64,000 nt of DNA from Jeongeupia sp. USM3. GTDB taxonomy: Bacteria; Pseudomonadota; Gammaproteobacteria; Burkholderiales; Chitinibacteraceae. The position numbers were made by a program, and so were the translations under genes. This document shows positions 17,601 to 25,948 of the stretch, piece by piece (the first letter of the stretch is position 1; every line of letters begins with the position of its first letter). Where the stretch lies: contig NZ_CP017668.1 in NCBI RefSeq assembly GCF_001808185.1, forward strand, positions 2,046,001 to 2,110,000, read 5' to 3'. The notes below the pieces were generated by a model. It was not told the origin of the DNA, searched no databases, and worked only from the letters and a program-made list of their open reading frames with translations.

Positions 17601-17866
17601 TTCCGAGGAGCGCTGCGACCCTCTACGGAACCCGATCCAGCAAGCGAGCGAGCCAAAGCGGCTTGTTGCCGCCCGAAGCACAGGAAACGGAATGGACGTC
17701 CATGAGGACGACCCGAAGGTAGCCCCCTTGCGGGGTTCCGAGCATCGGACGGAAGCAAAACGCACAGGCGCAGCCGCTTGATGTACGGGTTCGGGGCCAG
17801 GCTCGGAACGAATCCAACGGCGCTCACCTGACCAACCCGTGCCGGGCACGGGGATAGCGGGTGAGC
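17601..17866 (+). promoter_or_regulatory. SAH riboswitch controlling ahcY, aptamer split by a 140-bp repeat
   Basis: S-adenosylhomocysteine-sensing RNA that normally turns on ahcY. Core segments: P1 TTCCGAG (17601-17607) with CTCGGAA (17802-17808); GAGCGC near 17608-17613 forming the pseudoknot with GCGCTC (17820-17825); the conserved GCTGCGA and CCAGGC flanking P2. Between P2 strands lies a stem GAACCCG (17628-17634)/CGGGTTC (17786-17792) capped by family A repeat 17641-17780. After the pseudoknot strand, GCTCACC (17822-17828) can alternatively pair with GGTGAGC (17860-17866) around a GC-rich hairpin (CCCGTGCC/GGCACGGG, about 17835-17852). This is the likely expression platform. SAH aptamers are usually well under 100 nt; this one spans about 228. 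Confidence 0.88.
17641..17780 (+). repeat. Dispersed element family A, copy A-2, inside the SAH riboswitch
   Basis: Outer arms CAAGCG (17641-17646) and CGCTTG (17775-17780) pair perfectly. The inner arm TTGTTGCCG pairs with CGGAAGCAA with one mismatch and one wobble. Core words AGCGAGCCAAAG, GCCCGAAGCACAGGAA, GGAATGGAC/GTCCATGAGGA and GAGCATCGGACGG are present. The insert belongs to the longer subtype, which has extra sequence including a CCCTTGCGGGGTTCC segment that A-5 shares almost exactly. Confidence 0.9.
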
Positions 17867-17899
17867 CGCATCCCTCCCGGCCACACGAAGGACTCTACC

Positions 17900-19300
17900 G
17901 TGGCCGAATTCACCGATTTTCACGTTGCCGATCTCTCCCTTGCCGCCTGGGGCCGCAAGGAACTGAACATCGCCGAAACCGAAATGCCGGGCCTGATGGC
18001 CGTGCGCGAACAGTTCGGCGCCGCGCAACCGCTGAAGGGCGCGCGCATCGCCGGCAGCATCCACATGACGATCCAGACCGGTGTGCTGATCGAAGCGCTG
18101 CAGGCGCTCGGCGCGCAGGTGCGCTGGGTGTCGTGCAACATCTTCTCGACCCAGGACCACGCCGCCGCCGCCCTCGCCGCCGCCGGCACGCCGGTGTTCG
18201 CGTACAAGGGCGAATCGCTCGAAGAATACTGGGACTTCACCCACCGGATCTTCGACTTCGGTAACGGCGAATACGCCAACATGATCCTCGACGACGGCGG
18301 CGACGCCACGCTGCTGCTGCATCTGGGCGCACGTGCCGAAACCGATCTGTCGCTGGTCGCCGATCCGACCAACGAAGAGGAAACCGTGCTGTACGCGGCG
18401 ATCCGCGCGCAAATCGCCAAGGACCCGAAGTGGTACTCGACCCGCCTGGCCCACATCCAGGGCGTGACCGAGGAAACCACCACCGGCGTCCATCGCCTCT
18501 ACCAGATGCACGAGAAGGGCCAGCTCGCCTTCCCGGCGATCAACGTCAACGACTCGGTCACCAAGTCCAAGTTCGACAACCTGTATGGCTGTCGCGAATC
18601 GCTGGTCGACGGCATCAAGCGCGCCACCGACGTGATGATCGCCGGCAAGGTCGCCGTCGTTCTGGGCTACGGCGACGTGGGCAAGGGCTGCGCGCAATCG
18701 CTGCGCGGCCTCGGCGCGACCGTGTGGGTCACCGAAGTCGACCCGATCTGCGCGCTGCAGGCGGCGATGGAAGGTTACCGCGTCGTGCTGATGGACGAAG
18801 TCGCGTCGCAGGGCGACATCTTCGTCACCACCACCGGCAACGTCGGCGTGATCACCCACGGCCACATGAAGGCGATGAAGCACAACGCCATCGTCTGCAA
18901 CATCGGCCACTTCGATTCGGAAATCGAAGTCGCGTCGCTGCGCCGGTACAACTGGGACAACATCAAGCCGCAGGTCGACCACATCGAGTTCGAAGACGGC
19001 AAGCGCATCATCCTCCTGGCCGAAGGTCGCCTCGTGAACCTCGGCTGCGCCACCGGCCACCCGAGCTTCGTGATGAGCAACTCCTTCGCCAACCAGGTGC
19101 TGGCGCAGATCGAACTGTTCACCAAGCGCGAGCAGTACCCGGTCGGCGTCTACGTGCTGCCCAAGCACCTCGACGAAATGGTCGCCCGCCTGCATCTGGG
19201 CCGCATCGGCGCCAAGCTGACCACGCTGACCGACGAGCAGGCCGCGTACATCAACGTGCCGAAGGACGGCCCGTTCAAGCCGGCCCACTACCGCTACTAA
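17900..19300 (+). CDS. ahcY: Adenosylhomocysteinase (S-adenosylhomocysteine hydrolase)
   Basis: NAD-dependent enzyme that splits SAH into adenosine and homocysteine, removing the inhibitory product of methyltransferases. 466 residues with GTG start at 17900: ribosome site AAGGA lies 7 nt upstream and the protein begins (V/M)AEFTDFHVADLSLAAWGRKEL as in close relatives. An in-frame GTG at 17861 lies in the riboswitch expression platform and is rejected. Motifs: SCNIFSTQDHAAAAL, GYGDVGKGCAQSLRG (NAD loop), EVDPICALQAAMEGY, NIGHFDSEI. Expression should rise with SAH through the leader riboswitch. The stop is followed at 4 nt by a family A repeat. Confidence 0.97.
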   Translation: MAEFTDFHVADLSLAAWGRKELNIAETEMPGLMAVREQFGAAQPLKGARIAGSIHMTIQTGVLIEALQALGAQVRWVSCNIFSTQDHAAAALAAAGTPVFAYKGESLEEYWDFTHRIFDFGNGEYANMILDDGGDATLLLHLGARAETDLSLVADPTNEEETVLYAAIRAQIAKDPKWYSTRLAHIQGVTEETTTGVHRLYQMHEKGQLAFPAINVNDSVTKSKFDNLYGCRESLVDGIKRATDVMIAGKVAVVLGYGDVGKGCAQSLRGLGATVWVTEVDPICALQAAMEGYRVVLMDEVASQGDIFVTTTGNVGVITHGHMKAMKHNAIVCNIGHFDSEIEVASLRRYNWDNIKPQVDHIEFEDGKRIILLAEGRLVNLGCATGHPSFVMSNSFANQVLAQIELFTKREQYPVGVYVLPKHLDEMVARLHLGRIGAKLTTLTDEQAAYINVPKDGPFKPAHYRY

Positions 19301-19304
19301 TCAT

Positions 19305-19422
19305 TCGCTGGCTGCGCCTGCGCATCTCGCGCCCGTCCGGTGCTCGAAATCCTCATGGACCGAATGTCCATTCCGGTTTCTGTGCTCCGGGCGAGCGCGA
19401 CCTGCTTTGGCTCGCTCAGCGA
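19305..19422 (-). repeat. Dispersed element family A, copy A-3
   Basis: Starts 4 nt after the ahcY stop. Outer arms (minus-strand reading) TCGCTG/CAGCGA are perfectly complementary; inner arms TCGCGCTCG/CGGGCGCGA pair with one G-T wobble. Both differ in sequence from the arms of A-1 while the core (GAGCGAGCCAAAGC, GGAGCACAGAAACCGGAATGGAC, GTCCATGAGGA, TGCGCAGGCGCAGCC) is shared. Short subtype. Confidence 0.88.
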
Positions 19423-19460
19423 CTGAGACTGATTTGTGCCGTCCGACAGCACTTGCCAAG

Positions 19461-19572
19461 AGCCGCCAACAATCGCAGCGGTGCTGGCAAGGCGTACGAA
19501 CACGTCCCACAGGGACTCCCTGCGGTCGCAACAGTACAACGGCAAGCGGGTACACCAGCAGCGTTAGCGGCT
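19461..19572 (+). repeat. Dispersed element family B, copy B-2
   Basis: Lies in the 386-bp gap between ahcY and amn, 39 bp after A-3; the remaining ~115 bp before amn holds nothing I recognise. Terminal arms AGCCGCCAAC (19461-19470) and GTTAGCGGCT (19563-19572) pair with one mismatch. Core: GGTGCTGGCAAGGCGTACGAA, ACGTCCCACAGGGAC hairpin, GCGGTCGCAACAGTACAAC, CCAGCAG. Confidence 0.85.
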
Positions 19573-19686
19573 CCAAGGGGCTTCGGTCCTTTTCTGCGTC
19601 CGCGTCACACGAACGCGACGCAGCCGTGCCAGAATCGGGGTAGAGACGCATTCCGATTCCATACGCCCCGCACCGGACGACAACCC

Positions 19687-21198
19687 ATGTTCCACCAGCC
19701 CGAGTTCATCGCCCCGACCCGCCACACCGACGCCGACGCCGCACTGGCACAGGTCCGCCTCGTCTACGAATCCAGCCTTGCCCACCTGCGCGACGCAATG
19801 GCACGTTTCGTCGCCGGCAAAACGCTGCCCGGTCGTGTCCGCGCGTGCTATCCCTACGTGCGGCTGCAGACCGATACCGTGTCGCGACTGCAGCCACTGG
19901 ACGGGCTGCGCTCGGTCGACGGCATTCATCTGGCCTTCGGCTTCGTCGCCGGCCCGGGGCGTTACGAAACCACGCTGACCCGGCCCGACCTGTTCGAACG
20001 CTACTACCGCGAGCAGTTCGCGCTGCTGCTGCAGAACCACGGTGTCGAGCTCGAGATCGGCGTCAGCAACCAGCCGATCCCGGTGCACTTCTCGTTTGCC
20101 GAGAACGACCATATCGAGGGCAGCCTGACGCTCGAGCGCCGCCAGCTGATGCGCGACGTGTTCGACCTGCCCGACCTGTCGGCGATGGACGACGGCATCG
20201 CCAACGGCACCTACGAGCCGGCCGCCGGCGAGCCGCAGCCGCTGTCGCTGTTCACCGCGCCGCGCGTCGACTACTCGCTGCACCGGCTGCGCCACTATTC
20301 GGGCACCCAGCCTGAGCATTTCCAGAACTTCGTGCTGTTCACCAACTACCAGTTCTACATCGACGAATTCATCCGTCTCGGCCTCGAGGCGATGAGCGAT
20401 CCGCACAGCGAATACGTCGCCTTCGTCGAGCCCGGCAACGTCATCACCCGCCGTGCCGGCCTGGCGCCGGAAGCCGCCGACGCGCTCGGCATGGCGCCAC
20501 CGCGGCTACCGCAGATGCCGGCCTACCACCTGATCCGCGCCGACCACAGCGGCATCACCATGGTCAACATCGGCGTTGGCCCCGCCAATGCCAAGACCGC
20601 AACCGACCACATCGCCGTGCTGCGGCCGCACGCATGGGTGATGCTCGGCCACTGCGCCGGCCTGCGGCAGACCCAGCAGCTCGGCGACTACGTGCTGGCG
20701 CACGGCTACGTGCGCGAGGACCACGTGCTCGACCAGGACCTGCCGCTGTGGGTGCCGATTCCGGCGCTGGCCGAAATCCAGCTCGCGCTGCAGGCGGCGG
20801 TGTCCGACGTCACGCAGATCAAGGGCTCGGAGCTCAAGCGCGTGATGCGCACCGGCACCGTCGCCAGCACCGACAATCGCAATTGGGAGCTGCTGCCCGA
20901 CAACGCGCCGCAGCGCCGTTTCAGCCAGAGCCGCGCCGTTGCGCTCGACATGGAAAGCGCGACGATCGCCGCCAACGGCTTCCGCTTCCGCGTCCCCTAC
21001 GGCACCCTGCTGTGCGTATCGGACAAGCCGCTGCACGGCGAGATCAAGCTGCCGGGCATGGCCAACCACTTCTACCGCGAACGCGTCGACCAGCACCTGC
21101 GCATCGGCATCCGCGCAATGGAGCTCTTGCGCGACCAGGGCGTCGACCAGTTGCACAGCCGCAAGCTGCGCAGCTTTGCCGAGGTGGCGTTCCAGTAA
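19687..21198 (+). CDS. amn: AMP nucleosidase
   Basis: Hydrolyses AMP to adenine and ribose 5-phosphate, controlling the adenylate pool. 503 residues, close to the E. coli enzyme. The N-terminal regulatory domain includes RACYPYVRLQTDTVSRLQPLDG. The C-terminal phosphorylase-type domain includes ITMVNIGVGPANAKTATDHI, RPHAWVMLGHCAGLR and DMESATIAANGFRFRVPYGTLLCVSDKPLHGEIKLPG. The start MFHQPEF at 19687 follows about 385 bp of repeat-rich leader. A strong hairpin without T-run (21206-21213 with 21216-21223) follows the stop. Confidence 0.94.
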   Translation: MFHQPEFIAPTRHTDADAALAQVRLVYESSLAHLRDAMARFVAGKTLPGRVRACYPYVRLQTDTVSRLQPLDGLRSVDGIHLAFGFVAGPGRYETTLTRPDLFERYYREQFALLLQNHGVELEIGVSNQPIPVHFSFAENDHIEGSLTLERRQLMRDVFDLPDLSAMDDGIANGTYEPAAGEPQPLSLFTAPRVDYSLHRLRHYSGTQPEHFQNFVLFTNYQFYIDEFIRLGLEAMSDPHSEYVAFVEPGNVITRRAGLAPEAADALGMAPPRLPQMPAYHLIRADHSGITMVNIGVGPANAKTATDHIAVLRPHAWVMLGHCAGLRQTQQLGDYVLAHGYVREDHVLDQDLPLWVPIPALAEIQLALQAAVSDVTQIKGSELKRVMRTGTVASTDNRNWELLPDNAPQRRFSQSRAVALDMESATIAANGFRFRVPYGTLLCVSDKPLHGEIKLPGMANHFYRERVDQHLRIGIRAMELLRDQGVDQLHSRKLRSFAEVAFQ

Positions 21199-21348
21199 GC
21201 CCGGGCGGGCGGCAAGCCGCCCGCGACATTTCGGTTACACCGCGCCACTGCAGAAATTTGAACTATCAGCCGGCGTATCCCGTGTCCATGATTTGATGAG
21301 AAGTGCACTTCAGCGTTGAATCCGCCCCTACCCGTAGTGCCCGACAAT

Positions 21349-21882
21349 ATGCCCTCAAATATCAGATACCTTTTCCTGTATATTTTCTCGCTCTACTTAA
21401 TCAACCCGGCACTCGCCACGTGCGATTTCATCCAGATGAATGGACGACCTCCTACTGGCCAATCAATTCCACAACACATTGAGAACCGTGGCCCTTCTGG
21501 TTATTCAAGGCTTCCTCACGAAAACGGCTGGTTGTTTGAACAGTCTAAGTTTTCATCTATTCAGATCAAGGCACCCCACGCAGAAGCAATATGGATTGGG
21601 ACGTACAAATCCATAATTTTTCAGTCCAACCTTCGATTCTCAAGCCGGCATTTAAAAAGAAACAAAATTGACATATCCAAACAGCTGGACACATGCACCC
21701 AAAGAATATCTAAAGAGTGCTGGCGCGACGAGTCCGGCATATTTTACGAAACCGCCAATGACCCAATGGAAACATATTTGTATATAACCGATCCAAGATA
21801 CGCCTCGCCAGAAGACCCCGACGTCCCCCCAAGGCGCTGCAAAACATCTACCAAGTTTCAAGAAAGGTGGTCCATGGCCTGA
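21349..21882 (+). CDS. Hypothetical secreted protein in an AT-richer island
   Basis: I do not recognise this gene. 177 residues from the ATG at 21349, with a probable signal peptide (MPSNIRYLFLYIFSLYLINP, cleavage near ALA-TC). The mature part has scattered cysteines (TCDF, DTCTQ, KECWRD, RRCKTS) that could form disulfides. Base composition is clearly more AT-rich than both neighbours and codon use is unlike the rest of the window (many AAA, ATA, TTT), suggesting acquired DNA. No good ribosome site is visible. It is followed after 41 bp by a membrane-protein gene of similar composition. Confidence 0.55.
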   Translation: MPSNIRYLFLYIFSLYLINPALATCDFIQMNGRPPTGQSIPQHIENRGPSGYSRLPHENGWLFEQSKFSSIQIKAPHAEAIWIGTYKSIIFQSNLRFSSRHLKRNKIDISKQLDTCTQRISKECWRDESGIFYETANDPMETYLYITDPRYASPEDPDVPPRRCKTSTKFQERWSMA

Positions 21883-21923
21883 TGAGAATCATACTTCCGA
21901 AGTAAATTCATCAAGGATCGCGC

Positions 21924-22823
21924 ATGAGCAAAAAAGAAAATACCGGCAAAGCGAATGAAATCACGCCAGTCACGATCCGTCACGTCAGGGGAATGACCCC
22001 GGCAGAGATGCAGTACATCAAATACGCCAGCCTTGGACGGAGAATCGAGCGCCCCTTCGGCCTCGGGTTTGGCGTCGTGATCATGATGTTTGGCATCACA
22101 CTCCTCGTGGCGTTCATTTACGACGGGCAGGCATCAGAGCCGGGGAAATTCATTATATCGGTCATATTTTCGATTGGCTTTTTCCTGCTCGGCCAAGTTA
22201 GCTGGAGAACATACAAGAAAAGAAAATACCGGCTCAAAGACGGCGTTTACGAGATAAGCGGCAGACTTGAGGAAATGAATGGGCGCATCGTCAACCCCAG
22301 CACCGGTGGCAGCAGCAGCGTCAGAAAGTATGTCATCGGTGACACGCAAATCATCTGGCCCATCGCCTCTTCGGCCGTCTACGCATCTTCTGCCGGGAGC
22401 CTGATTTGTATCAAAGCGGCGATTTTCGAAAAAGAAAAACCCGTTTCGTTTTTCTCCGAAAGATCAATACTATCCGATAAAAAGCATGACGCCTTCGTGC
22501 TCGAATTTGACGACAAGATCAATATCAACCGGGCCATCGTCAACTACGGGCCGCGCCTTTTCTTCAAAAAACGCGCTACACTAATAGCGACACACATCCT
22601 CATACTGACCATTATTGCCCTTGGCTTGTTTTATTTCATGGAAAATCCATTCTCAGCACGCCTGCCAACGCCCAGCCATTCATTGGCACTCACCTCTGAA
22701 ATCATCGCCATCACACTATTCCTGATCACTGCTGCCGCATGCCTGGCCACGGCGGCGTTCCTGTACGAAAAAATCGCCAAAAAAATGGGTTTTACCCCAT
22801 ATATAGAGAAACTGCGTAGCTGA
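21924..22823 (+). CDS. Hypothetical four-helix membrane protein in an AT-richer island
   Basis: Not recognised. 299 residues: a polar N-terminus with Lys and Glu, two membrane helices at about residues 46-70 and 74-93, a cytoplasmic or periplasmic domain of about 120 residues (YRLKDGVYEISGRLEEMNG, KYVIGDTQIIWP, VLEFDDKININRAIVNYG), then two further helices at about 220-240 and 258-285. A ribosome site AAGGAT precedes the ATG. Composition matches the preceding secreted-protein gene, and the two are probably one transferred unit. Confidence 0.65.
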   Translation: MSKKENTGKANEITPVTIRHVRGMTPAEMQYIKYASLGRRIERPFGLGFGVVIMMFGITLLVAFIYDGQASEPGKFIISVIFSIGFFLLGQVSWRTYKKRKYRLKDGVYEISGRLEEMNGRIVNPSTGGSSSVRKYVIGDTQIIWPIASSAVYASSAGSLICIKAAIFEKEKPVSFFSERSILSDKKHDAFVLEFDDKININRAIVNYGPRLFFKKRATLIATHILILTIIALGLFYFMENPFSARLPTPSHSLALTSEIIAITLFLITAAACLATAAFLYEKIAKKMGFTPYIEKLRS

Positions 22824-22868
22824 CGGCAGGATATACTTCGACGCATCAAAAGAAATCGCAAACCGACA

Positions 22869-24824
22869 ATGACCGACATACCCGAGCCAGCCGAAGAAGC
22901 CGGCAACGCCCTCGCCGACTACCTGCACACCTGTCGCGCCACCCTGGTGACCACCGACGGCAGCTATGCCGTCTCGGTGCACGGCGAGATCGTCGTCGGC
23001 GATCGCACCGTTCCCTACCATCTGGTGCCCGACGCCGGCTTCCTCGGCAAGACCGCCAAGTGGCGCAAGCTGACGGCGACGGCCAAGCTCGCACTGCTGC
23101 AGGAGCGCTGGAACAAGGCCGCGCTGCACACGCTGGAAGCCGCACTGGTCGAGTGCGCCGACGCGGTCATCGACATCGCGACCGAGTGCGAGCTCGATCC
23201 GACCGGCGCGCTGAACGCGCTGCAGGCCAAGTACGAGCGCGCCAGCGACCGCTGCAAGGTCGCGCTGGCGCGGATCGAGGCGCAGCGCGGCACCCGCGTC
23301 GCGAGCCACCAGGCGGAAAAGACGCGCGACGCGATCAACCTCTCGCTGTACCCGGAATCGTTCACCACCGCGCAGGCGATGCCGCGGCACTTCATCGCCG
23401 TGCTCGGCCCGACCAACTCGGGCAAGACGCACGCGGCGATGGAACATCTGGCGCAGGCCAGGTCCGGCGCCTATCTCGCGCCGCTGCGGCTGCTGGCGCT
23501 GGAAAACTACCAGCGCCTGCTCGACGCCGGCGTCGCCACCAGCCTGATCACCGGCGAGCAGCGCAAGCTGCACCCCGGCGCGACCCACGTCGCCAGCACC
23601 GTCGAGATGTTCAACCCGAACAGGCCGATCGACGTCGCCGTGATCGACGAGATCCAGCTGCTCGACGACCCGGACCGCGGCGCGGCGTGGACCGCTGCCG
23701 TGTGCGGCGTGCCGGCCAACACCGTTTATCTGCTCGGCGCGCTCGAAGCGCAGCAGGCGATCGAGTCGCTGGTCCACCGCATCGGCGGCACGCTCGAAGT
23801 ACGCAAGCTCGAGCGCAAGTCGCCGCTGAAGATGGACCCGCAGCCGCTCGGTTCGCTGAAGAACCTCAAGCCCGGCGACGTGCTGATCGCGTTCTCGCGC
23901 CGCGAGGTGCTCAACTGGCGCGACCAGGCGATTGCCGAAGGCTTCGCCGTCTCGGCGATCTACGGCAACCTCTCGCCCGAAGTGCGGCAGGCGCAGGCCG
24001 AGCGCTTCGTCTCCGGCGACACCAAGATCGTCGTCGGCACCGACGCGATCGGCATGGGGCTGAACACGCCGGCGCGCCGGGTGATCTTCACCACGTCGAA
24101 CAAGTGGGACGGCTACAGCGAAGGCACGATCACCGCGGCGCTGGCCAAGCAGATCGCCGGCCGCGCCGGCCGCTTCGGCGCGCACGAGGCCGGCTTTGTC
24201 GCCGGTTTCGACGCCCGCACCCACAAGGTCATCTCCGAGCTGCTGCGCGAGAAGATCGAGCCGCTGCCGGCGACCGGCTTCTTCGTCGCACCCAACCTCG
24301 ACTACCTGCAGCAGATTTCCAAGGCCACCGGCCAGACCAAGCTGTTCGCGCTGCTCGAGCTGTTCACCAAGCACATCAACGTCCACGACGAGTTCTTCGT
24401 GCCGGCCAACCTCAGCGACCAGATGGAAAAGGCGCGCTGGCTCGATACGCTGAAGCTGTCGCTCGAAGACCGCTACACCTTCAGCCTGTGTCCGGTGTCG
24501 ACCAAGATTCCGATGCTGGAGAACGCGCTGCAGGACTGGGCACGCGACCGTGCCGACGGCAAGCCGTCGCCGCTGCTGCGGATCGAGGGCATCGGCGGGC
24601 GCAATGCGCTGCAGTACCTCGAAGACAGCTGCAAGCTGTACGCCGCCTACGCCTGGCTCGGCTACCGGATGGCCGATACCTTCCCGCACGAGGAACTCGC
24701 GCAGTCGCTGATGAAAACGACGTCGGAGAAGATCGACCTGATGCTGCAGCAGCAGAACCAGCAGCATCGCCGGCAGCCCGACACGCCCAGGCGCGGCGGC
24801 CGGCGGCGTTTCGGGCCGCGCTAG
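22869..24824 (+). CDS. SUV3-like DExH-box RNA helicase
   Basis: 651-residue superfamily 2 helicase related to mitochondrial SUV3. Motif I is VLGPTNSGKTHAAMEHL, motif II VIDEIQLLDD (DEIQ, as in SUV3 rather than DExH), motif V VVGTDAIGMGLN and motif VI KQIAGRAGRFG. The N-terminal ~170 residues are a helical domain. The C-terminus has helicase C-associated segments and ends in a basic Arg/Gly/Pro tail (PRRGGRRRFGPR) likely to bind RNA. Role in RNA turnover is inferred from the family. Its TAG stop shares the tetranucleotide CTAG with the stop of the convergent gene. Confidence 0.9.
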   Translation: MTDIPEPAEEAGNALADYLHTCRATLVTTDGSYAVSVHGEIVVGDRTVPYHLVPDAGFLGKTAKWRKLTATAKLALLQERWNKAALHTLEAALVECADAVIDIATECELDPTGALNALQAKYERASDRCKVALARIEAQRGTRVASHQAEKTRDAINLSLYPESFTTAQAMPRHFIAVLGPTNSGKTHAAMEHLAQARSGAYLAPLRLLALENYQRLLDAGVATSLITGEQRKLHPGATHVASTVEMFNPNRPIDVAVIDEIQLLDDPDRGAAWTAAVCGVPANTVYLLGALEAQQAIESLVHRIGGTLEVRKLERKSPLKMDPQPLGSLKNLKPGDVLIAFSRREVLNWRDQAIAEGFAVSAIYGNLSPEVRQAQAERFVSGDTKIVVGTDAIGMGLNTPARRVIFTTSNKWDGYSEGTITAALAKQIAGRAGRFGAHEAGFVAGFDARTHKVISELLREKIEPLPATGFFVAPNLDYLQQISKATGQTKLFALLELFTKHINVHDEFFVPANLSDQMEKARWLDTLKLSLEDRYTFSLCPVSTKIPMLENALQDWARDRADGKPSPLLRIEGIGGRNALQYLEDSCKLYAAYAWLGYRMADTFPHEELAQSLMKTTSEKIDLMLQQQNQQHRRQPDTPRRGGRRRFGPR

Positions 24825-25948
24825 CCGCGTTCGCCGCGTGCGGCGCGCAGGCGCTGGACCAGCGCCTCGAGTTCGAGTCGCCAGCCCGGCCAGTTCGACT
24901 GCGGCGAGGTCTGGCGCTCGATGTCGCGCAAGAGGTCGCCGAGCTGCCAGTCGATCTCCTGCACCAGCGCCAGCAGCTCCTGCGTCACCAGTTCGTCGTC
25001 GGCGACGCTGTCGAGCGCCAGTTCGATCCGTTGCGGGTCGATGCCCAGTTGCGCGAGCATCCCGTAGATCCGGTCGAGCCGCTCGATGACGAAATCCGGC
25101 AAGGCCAGCGCGCGCAGATGCTCGCGCTGGGCCAGCCAGTCGTCGAACAGCGCCGCCTGCCCGCCGAGCTGCTCGGACAGGATCAGCAAGCGCGATTCGG
25201 AAGGCCGGCTGTAACCGGGCAGCACGATGCCGTGCAGCCCGCGCACCAGCAGGTCGATCGCGTCGGTGCGGAAACCCGGCCGCACCAGCCGCAGCCAGAT
25301 CAGCAGCGCCAGCGGCCGGCGATGCGGCAGCACCGACCCCGCTGCCTCGGCGATCGCCAGCAACTGTCCCAGCGGCTGCAGCGCATCGTGCGCCAGCCGC
25401 GACGGGTAGCCGCTGCCGTCGGGGCGCTCGTGGTGCTGCAGCACCGCGATCACCGTGGCCTCGGGCACGTCGGGACAGTCGCGCAGCAGCCTGGCCGCCA
25501 TCGCCGGATGCGCGTCGATCAGGTTCAGCGGCGCCTTGCTGTAGTCGCCGACCTGCGCCATTGCGTCGAGATCGGCCAGCCCTGCGTCGTGGAACAGCGC
25601 CGCCAGCAGCAGCGCCTGCCGGTCTGTATCGGCAAACTGCAGCCCGGCGGCGAGGAAATCGGCGACGATCGCGACGACCAGATGGTGCTGGTACAGGTCC
25701 GGGTGCTCGGCGGCGAGCCGGCCGAGCCGGCGCGACAGCGGCTGCGGCAGCGCCAGCGCCTGCAGGCCGTGCCGGTAGCCGAGCGGGTCGACCGAGCGCG
25801 CCATCAGCGTCGCCAGCGTCGGCAGGCGCTGCAGCGCCAGCTGGGCATGGTCGGCGATTTCGTCGCTGCGCAGCCCGGCGCCGACGAAACGCGGCGCCGC
25901 CGGGGCGCCGGCATGCATACGGCGGGAGTGGCCTTCCGACTGTGACAT
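24821..25948 (-). CDS. HD-GYP-type domain protein with divergent metal motif
   Basis: 375-residue cytoplasmic protein. Central HD region: LAALFHDAGLADLD, then IDAHPAMAARLL and VIAVLQHHERPDGSGYPSRL, matching the HD-GYP pattern of c-di-GMP phosphodiesterases. The lysine normally found in HDxGK is missing (HDAGL), so activity is uncertain. The flanking regions are helical without a recognised sensor domain. The ATG at 25948 was chosen as the first start giving a continuous N-terminus. Its stop overlaps that of the convergent helicase gene. Confidence 0.78.
   Translation of the reverse strand: MSQSEGHSRRMHAGAPAAPRFVGAGLRSDEIADHAQLALQRLPTLATLMARSVDPLGYRHGLQALALPQPLSRRLGRLAAEHPDLYQHHLVVAIVADFLAAGLQFADTDRQALLLAALFHDAGLADLDAMAQVGDYSKAPLNLIDAHPAMAARLLRDCPDVPEATVIAVLQHHERPDGSGYPSRLAHDALQPLGQLLAIAEAAGSVLPHRRPLALLIWLRLVRPGFRTDAIDLLVRGLHGIVLPGYSRPSESRLLILSEQLGGQAALFDDWLAQREHLRALALPDFVIERLDRIYGMLAQLGIDPQRIELALDSVADDELVTQELLALVQEIDWQLGDLLRDIERQTSPQSNWPGWRLELEALVQRLRAARGERG

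Noticed and set aside
17861..17899. Upstream GTG start for ahcY at 17861
   Set aside because: It lies inside the predicted riboswitch expression platform and has no ribosome site; the GTG at 17900 has AAGGA at proper spacing and matches the conserved N-terminus.
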